From Sulfomarinibacter sp963733915 (GTDB lineage: Bacteria; Acidobacteriota; Thermoanaerobaculia; Thermoanaerobaculales; Sulfomarinibacteraceae): a stretch of 64,000 nucleotides of DNA. The DNA lies in the NCBI GenBank assembly GCA_963733915.1, contig CAVTEP010000006.1:248001-312000 (forward strand). The letters are read 5' to 3'. Below, piece after piece: positions 36,770-47,368 of this stretch (its first letter is position 1; every line of letters begins with the position of its first letter). The translations under genes and the position numbers were made by a program. The notes beneath the pieces are model-generated. The model searched no databases, was not told where the DNA came from, and was given only the letters and a program-made list of their open reading frames with translations.

Positions 36770-37108
36770 CCCTTTGTCGTGCAGGGAGCACTCACAGCGA
36801 CCTGAGCAGGCCGGAAACGCCATCTCTGACAATTGCTGATCCATCGTCTGCCGGTTGGTGGCAAATCTACCATCAGGTCGGTCTGTATCTGCTGGATCTG
36901 AGCAGCAGCAGCCACTCGCGGCTCAGCAGATGATCGAATCGGGAGCTGAGGAGCCGGACCCCTTGTGCGCGGCCGCTCCTCATCGCGTGCCAGACAGCGG
37001 CCGTCGGAGGCCAGGCTGCGGCGGTGGCGTTTCTGATCGCAAGGGGAATTGCGTGAGCTCGAGATGACCTCGGAAATCTCTCGTCAAAACGGTTCTCCGA
37101 TCCGGCCG
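36770..37108. other. Gene-free gap between convergent genes
   Basis: 339 bases between the TPP enzyme and the TonB receptor. No credible reading frame, tRNA, word array or T-tailed hairpin was found; only short imperfect inverted repeats such as GTGC...GCAC at the 5' end. Composition is like the flanks. Confidence 0.5.
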
Positions 37109-40008
37109 CTAGAAGCTGATGCCAAAACCGAGACGGACCCGGCGCGGGCTCTGGTACTCGATGGCCTCGCCGTAGGTCGGGTTGGCTTCGCCGGTGGAAA
37201 GGTCACCGGACTCGTCAACCTGGACCACGGCGTGGTTGTTGAAAACGTTGAAGACGTCGAGCCGCAGGTCCATGGTCACTTTAGCGAGCCGGATGCTATA
37301 GCGCGCCATGGCATCGAGGCTCCACAGGTTGTCGGTGGTGCCGCAGCATCCGCGGGGGCTCGGTTCACCGCCGGTGTAGAAGGCGTCGGCGCCGTAGCTC
37401 CGGGTGGCGGGGTCGGTGGGGTGGAGCCCGAAGGAGTTGATGGGTCGTCCGGTGCTGAAGAAGAAGTTGCCGCCGAGCTGGAGCCCCCAGGGCCACGAGT
37501 AGGTGCCAAAGAGCTTTGCGGTGTGACGGCGGTCATTGGGGAGATTGCCGTCGCCGTACTCGAGCAGGCCGGGGGTGTCGAAGGTCTGGGTCAGCCCGGG
37601 GTCGCTCTGGCCGATGTCCGAGTTGGTGTAGCCCTCGTAGTTGCCGTAGAGGTGCGACCAGGTGTAAGACCCCTGGAACGCCCAGTTGTCGGCGAAGCGC
37701 CGTTTAAAAATAAAGTCAATACCGTAGTAGTTCCGCTCGGCCTTCGGGTAGCCGAGCGCCTCGGCGGACAGGTGGACGCGGTCGAGCACGCCGTCGCCGT
37801 CGAGGTCATACCAGCCGTCGAAGGCCGAGCCCGGGTTGCCGATGCGGTAGACCAGCTCGTCATCCTCGAAGGGGATGCCGTACTCCGACTCGAGGGCCTG
37901 CTGGATCGAGTAGTCCTCGATCACCTGGTGGAATCGCCGCGCGACGCCGCGGACACCGACCGACCACGTTTCCCCTAGGGCGTGCTCGAAGCCGGCGATC
38001 ACCTCGTCCTGCGACATCGGCTCGAAGGTGTCCGAGATCACCTCCCGGGCATCGGGCGTCTCGCCGTCGAAGAGTACAGCGAACGTCAATTCCTCACCAA
38101 TGGCCTCGGGGCTGCCGTCGGGGTTGATCCCGCCGTCGAGCACGTACCAACCGGACGTCCGATAGACCGCGCCGGCCGCCTTGACGTTGGTATTGGAGGC
38201 CACCGGCAGGTAATAGACACCGTAGCTGCCGTAGACCTTTGAACGGCCGTCGCCGGCAGGGTCCCAGACGGCGCCGACCCGCGGCGCCCACTGGTCGGTA
38301 GTCTCGATAAAGGTCTCACCGAGCCCGTTGCGGTTGTCGTAGCGCTCCCAACGCAGACCGAGATTCAGGTTCAGCCTCTGCGACACCGACCACGAGTCCT
38401 GGACGTAGGCCGCGTCGGAGAAGACGTCGAAGCCGCCACCCTGCGTGAACTGCCCAACAAGAACCAACTGGGTGGTGGGTGGCAGTGCCGGAAAACGCGG
38501 ACCGTTCAACCAGTACTGGTAACCCACCCCGCCGGAGAAGGAGGTATCGTCCTTCGACACGTTGTGCTCGTAATCGACCACCGACGCGCAGGCTGTGGCG
38601 GCCGACGATGTAGTCGAGGTCGGCCCGGTACGCGTCACGGGTGTCGCTGGCGGTGCCGGGGTAGATGTTGACCCAACAGCCGATCGCCAGCGGCGGCCCG
38701 CCGCGTCGATCCACGGCCAGGGGGCACTCGTCGCCGTCGGAGCGATCGGTACGCGCGAACTCGTTGCGACCGGCCTGCAGCGACAGCAGCGCGCGCTGGC
38801 CGAACATCCCGGTGTACCTGAGGATGCCGTTGGCGCCGCCGCGCTCGTTGACGCCGTTGCCGAGGGGGTCGCCCAGCTCCTGGTCCACCGGATCGTACTG
38901 CCATCTGGTCTTGTCCACATCGACCCGGTCCGAGAGGAAGGTGGCCTCGAAACGGTGGCCTGCAGCCACGTTCCAGTCGATCTTGCCGCCCCAGTAGGGT
39001 TGCGCGAGAGAGAGCTCGTCGACCAGCACCGCCTTCGTGGCCGGGAGGACGGAGTATTCGAATGTCTCCGAGTCCTCGTAGCTCGTAAACAGGAAGTAGA
39101 AGAGCCGATCGCGGACGATGGCCCCGCCCAACGACAGGTTGCCTTCCAGCGATTTGGTACGTTTCACTGCTGTTGGGTGCGAAGACCGTGTCCGGCGGCT
39201 GGCCCTGGAGGTCCTCTGGCAGGACGTAGAGGCTTCCGTCGGCGTGGAGGTAATTGCTGCCGGATCGCGTCACCATGTTGAAGACCCCGCCGGTAGAACG
39301 GCCATACTCAGCCTCGTAGCCGCCGGTCTTGATCTGGACCTCGGCGAGGAAGGCGAAGGGCACCTTGGTGGAGCCGAGCATCTCGCGGAAGTTGGTGATG
39401 TTGAGCCCGTTGACGACGTAGAGGTTTTCGGCCACCGACGCGCCGTAGACCGAGGCCAGCTGTTGACCCGGGGTTCGACCGTCAAAGCGCTGATCACCCG
39501 GTTCGGTTCCCGGTGCCAGCAGCGCCACCTGCGTCACCTCGCGTCGGACCGGGATGCGGTCGTTGAGCTCGGAGATATCGGTGGTCATGCCGACCACCGT
39601 CGACGTCACGTCGATGGGCAGCGGCCGTGACGCGGTCACCTCGATCGCGTCGGTGAACGCGCCGAGCTGCATCTCGATGTCGATCATCACCGTCTGGCCG
39701 AGCGCCACGGCGACATTTTCCCGGTGGGGACGGAAGCCCTCCAGTGAGGCATCGAGGCCGTACGAGGCCGGCGGCAACGCCAGAAACCGGTACTCGCCCG
39801 ATCCGTCGGCTACCGCCGACACGCGCAGGCCGGTGGCAGGGTTGACGACAGTGATGGTCACGCCCGGCAGCGGCGCGCCGTCCTGCGAGTGGACGCGGCC
39901 GAAGAGGGCTCCGGTGGTCTCCTGGGCGAAGGCCGCCGCGCTCCCGCACAACAGAATGAGGATGAAGCTCGATGACGCCTTCCACCCGGCACGACCCGCG
40001 AAGCTCAT
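37109..40008 (-). CDS. TonB-dependent receptor with carboxypeptidase-regulatory N-terminus (two frame breaks)
   Basis: About 966 residues from ATG 40008 (GGGAGG upstream). Signal peptide (SSSFILILLCGSAAAFAQ), a CarboxypepD_reg-like beta-sandwich (GALFGRVHSQDGAPLPGVTI...), a plug domain (YEAEYGRSTGGVFNMVTRSG), then a long outer-membrane barrel ending in an aromatic residue (VRLGFGISF). Homology changes frame near 39168 (restored NSSVKRTKSLEGN) and near 38590 (restored HSLRVGVDYEHNV). By family it imports large substrates using TonB energy, and in Acidobacteria such proteins are often called oar-like. It follows a PD40 kinase gene on the same strand with a 184-base gap. Confidence 0.88.
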
Positions 40009-40060
40009 CTGAACCTCCCGTGGGTACCGACCGCTCGCGCTTGTCGCCTCTCGACCCAGC

Positions 40061-40081
40061 CTGCCGCCGCGGTGGCGGCAG
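40061..40081 (-). terminator. Hairpin between the PD40 kinase and the TonB receptor
   Basis: CTGCCGCC (40061-40068) pairs with GGCGGCAG (40074-40081) around a five-base loop. There is no T-run on either side, so it may be an attenuator or RNA-stability stem rather than a full terminator. Confidence 0.4.
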
Positions 40082-40192
40082 CCGTCTGAGGTCAGTGTGG
40101 CGGTCCTGTTGGCTTGTCTCGAGTAGAGATGATAACAGAACCTGATTTCAAGAGCCATCTGCAACGCCCGGCTGAGCGGACCGGGTGGACCT

Positions 40193-42474
40193 TCAATGCC
40201 GTGGCTCGAGCATCGCGGTGTAGATCTCGCCCGTCTGCTGCGCCGCGTTGCGGCGTCAGGATTTCGAGCGCCATTCCCATGACTTCGCTGCATGCAGTCG
40301 CGGCAGAGCTCGCGAGGGCTCGAATCGGCGGTTTCCGCGATGAACGCGACCCGTTGACGGTCGACGAATTCGCTCCAGGCGACAAGGCTGGCGTCGAGGC
40401 TGAGACGGGGAAAGAGCGAGATCCCCCTCGCCACTGTCGACACGACAACCGTTTCCCGGCCACTTTCGAGATCATGCAGGCGCAGCTCCGCCTGCCGTTT
40501 CTCGGGGGAGCCGAAGAAGGTCGAGAAGGCGAGGAGAGGGGCGTCACCAGCGAGCGACAGGCCGAACTTCTGCGCGGCATCCGCTGTGACCAACTTTGGC
40601 TCGCCGCTGACGTGGCCGCCTTCCGGGTCGATTTCAACCCGCCACAATCGAATCATCCACTGGAATTTGGAAAAGGCGATACGACCGTCGTCGGAGACCG
40701 ACGGCGTCCACATCATCCCGGGGCCGGAGGTGAGCGTCTCCACCGGACCTTCGATCAGTCCCTCGGGGGAGATGGAGGCTGCATAGAGGTTGATGCCTTC
40801 GATGGTCGTACCGGCGACAAACAGGACGCGATCCGGAAGCCACACGCACGGGAATTGAACGATGTCGATCTTCGGCAACGATTGCGTGGCTCCGCTCGAT
40901 ATAGGCTCGCCGCCGTCCACCGGCGCCACCCACCAGTCGCGCTTCGCCGGATCGTCGAGCGGCGCCCCTTTGAACAGCACCCGGGTCCCGTCCGGCGACC
41001 ACAAGGGCCCGATGCCGGCGGGGGGTGCTGAGGCCCCGAACCCGGCCAGGAACGGGTGCGGTTCGCCGCCGTCGGCCGGTACGACATACATCGAGAACAG
41101 CCCGGTATCAGAATAACCGGATTCGTGCATGTAAACGACCTGGCGGCCGTCAGGCGAAAAGCGAGGGAAAACGCCGCCGCTCGCGAGCTTGCGGGTTTCA
41201 CCACCCAAGGTGTTGACGACGTAGACCCCGCCTCCGTCGCGTTCGGAGTGGAAGACGACCTGCGAGCCGTCGGGCGAGAAGCGCGGTTCGAGGTCATCCG
41301 CCGGATTGTCGGTAAGGCGTGCGGGCTCCTGCTGGTTGATGTGCCGCACCCAGATGTCGGTCTGGCCGTCACCGGCCCGATCGGAGGCATAGGCGATCAG
41401 TTTGCCGTCGGCCGAGATCCCGGGCATGACGGCGTAACCCCCGTCATAGGTGAAGCGGTGCACCTCGAGAGGACCACCCGTGTTCGGAGCGTGAACGTTG
41501 GTCAGGATCAGCCCAGTCGCGACGGCGGCGATCGCGACACCGGCCGCGACGGTCAACCACGGCCGGCGCGTGCGGCGGCTCTTCGGACCTGCTGCATCGA
41601 CGATGACCCGGCGGCCGGACGCGGAATCCTCCCTGAGATCCTGCAGCACCGCGCCGAGGTCCGACAGGCTCTGCCACCGCTTCGCCGGCTCCTTGCGCAG
41701 ACAACGGAGCACCGCCCGGTCGATCTCCGGCGGCAGGTTCGGAATCAGCCGGCTCGGCAACTCCGGCTCCTGCTCGCGGATCGCCGCCAGGGTCTCGACC
41801 GTCGTCGGGCGCCGGAACGGGTGACTGCCGGTCAGCATCTCATAGAGCAGCACCCCAAAGGCGAAGATGTCGCTCCGCGCATCCACCGGGTGCCCCCAGG
41901 CCTGTTCCGGCGACATCCAGCCGATCGTGCCGAGGATGACGCGCTCCCGCGTCAACGACAGCTCGTCGGGCGCTGCCGTCGGCGATTCGGTGCCGGCAAA
42001 CGGCGTCTCGGTGAGCTTGGCCAGCCCGAAGTCCAGCACCTTGATTCCGTCGGCGGTCACCATGACGTTGGACGGTTTGAGATCGCGGTGGACGATGCCC
42101 GCCGCGTGCGCCCGCGCAAGCGCGTCGGCGATGCGGACCGCGATGCCGAGGGCCTCGCCGAGAGGTAGCCGCCTCCGCGCCAGGACATCATCGAGCGTCT
42201 CGCCCTCCACAAGCTCCATGATCAGCACGTCCTGACCTTCCACGGTGAGCACGTCGAAAACCGATACGATCCCCGGGTGGTTGAGGGCGGACGCGGACTT
42301 GGCCTCCTGCAGGAAACGTCGGCGGCGATCGGGATCGGTGCTTTTGTCCGGAGGCAGGACCTTCAAGGCGACGAGGCGGTCGAGCACCGTGTCCCGGGCT
42401 TTGTAAACCACCCCCATCCCGCCCTGCCCGAGCTGTTCGACGATCTTGTAACGGTCGATGGTCTGACCGATCAT
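40193..42474 (-). CDS. Serine/threonine protein kinase with TolB-like PD40 propeller (C-terminal frame breaks)
   Basis: Start ATG 42474. Kinase domain 1-270 with glycine loop GQGGMGVVY, Lys38, HRDLKPSN (Asp131) and DFG (Asp148), all intact. One membrane helix at about 306-326, then an extracytoplasmic beta-propeller of PD40/WD40-like repeats (AYASDRAGDGQTDIWV, FSPDGSQVVFHSERDGGG, LWSPDGTRVLFK). After CRDC (about 40290) the frame is lost; SEVMGM and then a GEIYTAMLEPRH end appear in the other two frames, stopping at 40193. The propeller seems shorter than in relatives, so a small deletion is possible. The frame stays open into the TonB receptor gene only by accident. It is probably a membrane sensor kinase. 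Confidence 0.83.
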
Positions 42475-42592
42475 TGGCTGCACGCTGTCGGGTTCCGCGC
42501 AACAGTATAGCTCTCACGGCTCGCCTGGTGTGGAGCTTGGCGGGGCGCCAGGCAGGCGCACTCTTCGTCTCGCGGTGAGTCTGTTCTCGCAC

Positions 42593-43396
42593 CTATCGGG
42601 GTTTGAAACATGTCAGGTGTCCGTCGGTGTAGAAGATCTCGTAGCGGTTCGAGAGAAAATCGCGCAGGCAGTCGGCGATGGAATAGATGATCGGCGGTCG
42701 CGCCTCGGATTCCACCTCGCGGGCGAATCGGGTGTAGAAGTCGCGGCCGGGGCCTTCGGGACGCACGGGCCGGTAGAGGTAAATGAAGTCATAGCCGGTG
42801 GCCTCGACGTTGAGGACGTCGTCGACAATCCACTCGACCCTCTCGGTGGGAATCCGCAGCCATTCCCGGAGCTTCTTGCCGATCTCCACCGCCTGCTCGG
42901 AAATTTCAATCTGGGTGGTTCGACGGTGCGGATACAGAGCCTGGAGCAGAAGCCCCTGGAGGCCGTTGCCGGCGCCGAAGTCGGCGCTGACGGTCTCCGG
43001 TCCGATCCACGGTTTGGCCTTGAGGATCGGTCCCAGACCTCCGGCGTGATTCCAGTAGCCCCCGGCATCGTCCAGCCGCTGACGCTCGGCGGTGGAATAC
43101 GGGGCTTCATTCATGTGGAGGTGTGCGTAGAGCTCGAGGTATGCCTCCTCGATTTCCTCGGCTTCGTCGTTGGCAATCGTCGATTCGAGGCGACCCCTGA
43201 GGTCCGCAAAATGCGGAAAATACGTCGCAGAGTCCGGCGGGTCCGGGAGGATCAGGAAGAGCAGGATAAGTCGTGCGAGGCGACCAGCCTCGCCGGAATC
43301 ACGTCCCAGAGTCGCAAGCCGGCGAGCCAGCTCCAACTCGGCAGCGGTATTGAAGTCGCCAAACATCTCGTGGAGCGTTTCCCATCCTACCTGCAT
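42593..43396 (-). CDS. SAM-dependent methyltransferase-fold protein
   Basis: 267 residues. The N-terminal half is helical and unrecognised; the C-terminal half is a Rossmann methyltransferase with motif I SADFGAGNGLQGLL, an acidic loop (QIEISEQAVEIGKKL) and motif II/III-like VDDVLNVEATGYDFIYLYRPVRP. The substrate is unknown. No ribosome site is obvious at ATG 43396. It lies between a kinase on the same strand and a divergent PilZ gene. Soluble and probably cytoplasmic. Confidence 0.75.
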   Translation of the reverse strand: MQVGWETLHEMFGDFNTAAELELARRLATLGRDSGEAGRLARLILLFLILPDPPDSATYFPHFADLRGRLESTIANDEAEEIEEAYLELYAHLHMNEAPYSTAERQRLDDAGGYWNHAGGLGPILKAKPWIGPETVSADFGAGNGLQGLLLQALYPHRRTTQIEISEQAVEIGKKLREWLRIPTERVEWIVDDVLNVEATGYDFIYLYRPVRPEGPGRDFYTRFAREVESEARPPIIYSIADCLRDFLSNRYEIFYTDGHLTCFKPR

Positions 43397-43493
43397 CCGG
43401 ATGGTTGGTGACTGATCCGCCCCGACAAATCTGGGCTAGACTGGTTCCGTGAATCGATATCCTGGAGAATCTCTTCGAAGGGGCGATTGAACG

Positions 43494-44186
43494 GTGGAAG
43501 AAAAAAAGTCGATCCTCACCGTCGCCCTTGACGATGAGACTTTCGAACGCATCTCACCGCTCCTCAAACGGAGGAGCTTGTCAGTGCAGGCGATCCGCCA
43601 GGCGGGCGATGCAGCGGTGACGGCCCGCCAAAAACATTTCCACCTCGTGATCTGCCGGTATCCGCTTCCCGACATGAAACTGCGGGAGTTTGTCGCCTCG
43701 ATCAGGAACTCGGGGAGTCAGAGCAAGACCGCGTCTCTCCTCTTGCTGACCATACCCGAGATGGCGCACGAGGCGAGGTCCGGCGTCGAAGGCGGACCGT
43801 TTCTGGTTTTCTCCGGCCAGGAGTCGCTCGGTACCCTCGGCCAGGGCGCCGCCCACCTTTTGCAGGTTGCGCCCCGTTACGCTCCGCGAATCCCGACCCG
43901 GTTCAAGGCAAGCCTCGAGGACGGGTCCGAATCGTACAAGGGTTGGGTGGTGAATCTCTCTCGGACCGGGATGTTGGTGACCGACGCGCCGATGCTTCCG
44001 GTCGGAGCCTTGTGCTACTTCGATTTCACGCTGCCGAACGGCGAGTCCGTTCGTGGCACCGGCGAGGTCGTGCGCCACGCCAAACCGCGCCGTGAACGGA
44101 TCACCGGTTTTGGCCTGCATTTCGTGAAGTTCGAACCGGGATGCCACGAGACCCTGTTGACCTGGTGCGACGCGGAAGAAATCTGA
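43494..44186 (+). CDS. PilZ-domain protein with degenerate receiver domain
   Basis: 230 residues from GTG 43494. Residues 1-120 resemble a response-regulator receiver, but the phospho-acceptor Asp is replaced (HLVICRYPLPDM, Arg where Asp is expected). The C-terminal PilZ domain (about 130-225) keeps the c-di-GMP ligands: RxxxR in PRIPTRFKASLEDG and a DxSxxG-like NLSRTGM. It should bind c-di-GMP in the cytoplasm, but the receiver half probably cannot be phosphorylated. A link to the GGDEF/EAL protein at the left edge is possible. Monocistronic; convergent with the TPR peptidase gene. Confidence 0.82.
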   Translation: MEEKKSILTVALDDETFERISPLLKRRSLSVQAIRQAGDAAVTARQKHFHLVICRYPLPDMKLREFVASIRNSGSQSKTASLLLLTIPEMAHEARSGVEGGPFLVFSGQESLGTLGQGAAHLLQVAPRYAPRIPTRFKASLEDGSESYKGWVVNLSRTGMLVTDAPMLPVGALCYFDFTLPNGESVRGTGEVVRHAKPRRERITGFGLHFVKFEPGCHETLLTWCDAEEI

Positions 44187-44215
44187 AGCTGAAGCTCTGA
44201 ACGCACGACCCGGGG

Positions 44216-46333
44216 TCATCTCGCGGCGTTGCGGGCATCCTCGAGCAGGGCACGGGTGGAATTCGCCTCGGGTCCGGCGTCGAGCGTCGTCAACAAGGTC
44301 TCGAGGACGGTGACCGCTTCGTCGAATCGATCGGCGTTGTACAGGTCGATGGCGTGGTTGTAGGCCTCGACAAAACTGTTGTAGGCAAGGGTGCTTTGGA
44401 TTTCGCGGATCTTCCCGTCCAGCCAGGGCCGGCGGGAGTCGTCGGTGCGAGTGCGCATTTCCTCGAGCAGGCGCAGCGCGGATTCGAAATCGCCGGCACC
44501 GAGCAGCCGGTTGAACTGTTCGATCTCGTCGGGGGTGGGGGAGGAGATCTGGCTCAATTCTGAGCTCTGATCCAAGCGATTGGGATAATCGATGACGTCG
44601 AGCAGCTGTCGACAGGAAAATGCGACCGGGCCGTCGTCGATTTGATCCAGAGCCTCGGTGAGCAGCATTCGTGCTCCTTCCACGTCGTCCGACTCATAGA
44701 GCTGCTGGGCTCGCTCGTAGAGGGAGGCGGCTTGGTGTTCGACGATGGAACGGCGGCTGGTTTCGATGTCGTGGATCGAAACTTCCGGCATGGCGGTCCG
44801 CTCCGCGATCTGCTCGGCGAGATCGAGCCGCCGAGCCGCGTCCTCGGGGCGATCGGCCTGGAGGAGCTCGCGTGCCTTGAGGATATCGTATTGGACAACC
44901 ATCATCCACGCCCGCGCCTGGGCCGTCCGAAGCGAGCTGAACGCCTCCTCGACCAACGCCACCGCCTCCTGCCGGAGGTCGCGCCGGAGATAGAGCTGGA
45001 GGAGATTGCGAGCGGCCACAACGTCAGACGGCTGCATCCCGTGGGCGATCCGGGCCACCGTGAGGGCCTCGTCGGAAATCACTCCAGTATCGGCGTAGAC
45101 CTTCGCCAGCTCGGCCCAGGCGGGCCCGAACGAGGGATCCAGACGGGTGCTGCGCCTGAGAAGATCGATCGCCATTTTTTGGCTGCCGCCACGCCGGCTG
45201 AGAAACCTTCCCCAGCGGAACAGCACGACTGGATCATCGGTTCCTGCGGCCGCGGCGCGTTCATACAGGGTGTTGGCCGTGCTCCAATCCGCCCGGCGTT
45301 CGGACTCGAGGGCGAGGGCGGAGAGGGCGCCCGCGTGCTCGGGGTCGACCTCGACCGCCTCTTCGAAGTAGCGAACGCGTTCGGGTCGGTCCGGATCGTG
45401 GTTTGAAAGCAGCTCGCCGAGCCGATAGAGCACATCGGCATAGCTGAGCTCGCGGACCTCGTAGAAGGCATCGACGTCAAACTCGGCCCTGGTTTCGATA
45501 TACGGGAGTCGCGGCGATCGGAGGTGGGCCCTCAGATCGCGGGCCATCCCCTCGTAATCGGTCGCAAACGCGAAGCCAAATGCCTCGTCCTCGGGCATGC
45601 CGTTGCGCACCATCGCGACATAACGACCGAGCTGACCGCGGCGCTCATCGTCGCCGAGCAGAAGATAGTGGACGAGGGCCCACGACTGGGCGTAGAAGCT
45701 GCCTCTGCGGTCGGATTCGTTGTACAGGGGCGAGTCGCGGTCGACGGTAAAGAGCTCGGACAGCGGAATCGGAGTCGAGCCCCGCAACCATTGGAGATGG
45801 TGGGCCACGGGCAGGCCTATGAACACCGTGTCGCCGACCACATCGAAGCTCTCGTAGAACTCCGCCAGGCCTTCGGAAAACCATAACGGCAGGAACCACA
45901 TGTTGGTGGCCGCCACGTAGTGGACGTACTCGTGGAACACGACCGCGGAGGCGTCCCTGGAGCTGGCGTCGATGGCGATGTAATTGGCATCGCCGCGTGC
46001 GGTGAAGTAGCCGTTGACCTCCGCCGGTTTCCCCTGGTAGAGGCTCTTGTAGGGACGGAAGGAACGCTCGCTGTTGAAGATGTAGATGGCCGTCGTGACC
46101 GGCGATTGGAGCTCGTAGTCGGTGAGCTCGGCAAGCACTGCGCGAAGCTCTTCGAGATCGACGGCCACTCGTCTGGTGGTTGAGCGGCCGGCGTTGCTGA
46201 AGAATCGGAAATGCGACGTCCGCACCTCTACCCAGTGATCCGTGGCCTTTGGGAGGACAAGCTCGGAGGCAGCAATGGGTGCCGCAGCCATGAACACCGC
46301 AACGATCGACAGCACAGATCTCAAGATCCGCAC
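44216..46333 (-). CDS. Secreted gluzincin-type metalloprotease-like protein with TPR repeats
   Basis: 705 residues. Signal peptide (MRILRSVLSIVAVFMAAAPIAAS), then a DUF1570-like peptidase domain with the zinc motif HEYVHY near residue 133 and the downstream Glu in FSEGLAEFYE, then from about residue 330 many TPR units (ADVLYRLGELL, AWAELAKVYADTG, SFVEAYNHAIDLYNADRFDEA). HExxH plus GLAEFYE fits the gluzincin arrangement, so it is probably active, in the periplasm or on the cell surface. A near-consensus promoter at 46636 implies a 300-base leader. Confidence 0.82.
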   Translation of the reverse strand: MRILRSVLSIVAVFMAAAPIAASELVLPKATDHWVEVRTSHFRFFSNAGRSTTRRVAVDLEELRAVLAELTDYELQSPVTTAIYIFNSERSFRPYKSLYQGKPAEVNGYFTARGDANYIAIDASSRDASAVVFHEYVHYVAATNMWFLPLWFSEGLAEFYESFDVVGDTVFIGLPVAHHLQWLRGSTPIPLSELFTVDRDSPLYNESDRRGSFYAQSWALVHYLLLGDDERRGQLGRYVAMVRNGMPEDEAFGFAFATDYEGMARDLRAHLRSPRLPYIETRAEFDVDAFYEVRELSYADVLYRLGELLSNHDPDRPERVRYFEEAVEVDPEHAGALSALALESERRADWSTANTLYERAAAAGTDDPVVLFRWGRFLSRRGGSQKMAIDLLRRSTRLDPSFGPAWAELAKVYADTGVISDEALTVARIAHGMQPSDVVAARNLLQLYLRRDLRQEAVALVEEAFSSLRTAQARAWMMVVQYDILKARELLQADRPEDAARRLDLAEQIAERTAMPEVSIHDIETSRRSIVEHQAASLYERAQQLYESDDVEGARMLLTEALDQIDDGPVAFSCRQLLDVIDYPNRLDQSSELSQISSPTPDEIEQFNRLLGAGDFESALRLLEEMRTRTDDSRRPWLDGKIREIQSTLAYNSFVEAYNHAIDLYNADRFDEAVTVLETLLTTLDAGPEANSTRALLEDARNAAR

Positions 46334-46635
46334 CGCGCATTATCACCGGGAACACTCGGTGTGATCGTTCATCAGCGTAGAAATACGGTATTTTGGCGGC
46401 CGCGGTTACCCCGACGAGGGGTTTCGCCCACTCAATATCAGCCAAATCCGTCACCGAGCGCAGCGCGGCGGCGGGTTTGGCCAAAACTCGTCGAATGCCC
46501 GTGTGCAAGGTGGGCGGTTATGGTGGGTTGTATTTGGTTGGAAAAATCAGGTGGGTCGAATGTGGTGGGCTGTCAGGCACGGGCGCTTTCGAACGAGTTT
46601 TGATGCCGATCGTGTGATCACGGCATCGAGTAATA
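46334..46635 (-). promoter_or_regulatory. Probable long 5' leader of the TPR-protease gene
   Basis: About 300 bases separate the 46636-46664 promoter from the ATG at 46333 and contain no credible gene. Near the 5' end, GATGCCG (46602-46608 on the plus strand) pairs with CGGCATC (46621-46627). Nearer the gene is a CCCC/GGGG stem beside GGGCGAAACC. No known riboswitch consensus was matched by eye; a structured leader is inferred from length only. Confidence 0.4.
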
Positions 46636-46664
46636 AGCATATTAGCAGAAAGTTAATTTGTCAA
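46636..46664 (-). promoter_or_regulatory. Near-consensus sigma70 promoter for the TPR-protease gene
   Basis: On the minus strand TTGACA (46659-46664) precedes TATGCT (46636-46641) by exactly 17 AT-rich bases. The -35 is perfect and the -10 matches at four positions. It points at the 44216-46333 gene. Confidence 0.7.
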
Positions 46665-46700
46665 GCCCTGCAATGACTTGGCTGGAAAACGCTGCTGCTA

Positions 46701-47162
46701 TCAGCACACTTCCGCACGCTGCTCGTCGCAGTCGACAATCCTCAGACGGAGCAGGAGCAACAAATCGTGGGCCGACACCGGCTTTTGCAGGAAGGTCAAT
46801 CGGGCCTTGCCGAAGCGTGCCCCGATCTCGAACACCGGATGGTCGGTGAGGGCGACGATGTGGCTGCGGCAGTCGCTGAGGTTGGCGAGAGTGATGAGGT
46901 CCATGGGCTCGTGCTCGAGCAAGGTCATGTCGATGATGAGATAGCTCGGAGGGTCTGCGGCGCATATCTGTCGCGTCTGCGGCAGGGTGGAGCAACCGGT
47001 CACGCGAACCGTCGGCAGCTCGGAGAAACCGTCAAAGACGGCCCACAGCAACTCTTCCTCGCGGGTCGAGACGACCACGTGTACCATGTCCGGCGCCGAC
47101 ATCGGGTCCCGCAGATCGTCATATTCCTGCTGCTGATCCCTGGCCTGGTTTGTGTTTCCCAT
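46701..47162 (-). CDS. Stand-alone receiver-like protein
   Basis: 153 residues from ATG 47162 (GGGAGC upstream). After a Gln/Asp-rich N-terminus it has a CheY-like pattern: VHVVVSTREEELL, phospho-acceptor Asp in YLIIDMTLLE, Thr in IVALTDHP and Lys in TFLQKPVS. The first acidic pair is missing (STREE instead of DD), so phosphorylation is uncertain. No output domain. No histidine kinase is in the window. A partner for a distant kinase or a non-phosphorylated switch are both possible. Confidence 0.7.
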   Translation of the reverse strand: MGNTNQARDQQQEYDDLRDPMSAPDMVHVVVSTREEELLWAVFDGFSELPTVRVTGCSTLPQTRQICAADPPSYLIIDMTLLEHEPMDLITLANLSDCRSHIVALTDHPVFEIGARFGKARLTFLQKPVSAHDLLLLLRLRIVDCDEQRAEVC

Positions 47163-47368
47163 GTTTGCTCCCTGACCGGATTCGCCCTCGTGTCGAACGG
47201 TCACCCGGTCATAGAGCAAGCTGCGTGCCAGGATTGTCCAAGGAATATCGACGCCCCCGTGTTCCAGCATGAGACGGTTGGTCGTTGAACCGTCACAGAT
47301 CGTTCGCGTTGCTGGGCATCGATTGATCTGGTTGCGATGCCTGCAAGGTTGGGAGTTGCGGGCTTCGC

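Noticed and set aside
38635..40008. Apparent single 1,282-residue kinase-TonB receptor fusion
   Set aside because: The joining stretch (about 40010-40285) is junk in that frame, while a ribosome site, ATG and signal peptide start the receptor at 40008. The fusion is produced by a frame break in the kinase C-terminus.
45645..46508. Minus-strand frame spanning the leader and start of the TPR-protease gene
   Set aside because: It overlaps the signal peptide and catalytic part of a well-supported gene in another frame and has no ribosome site or motif.
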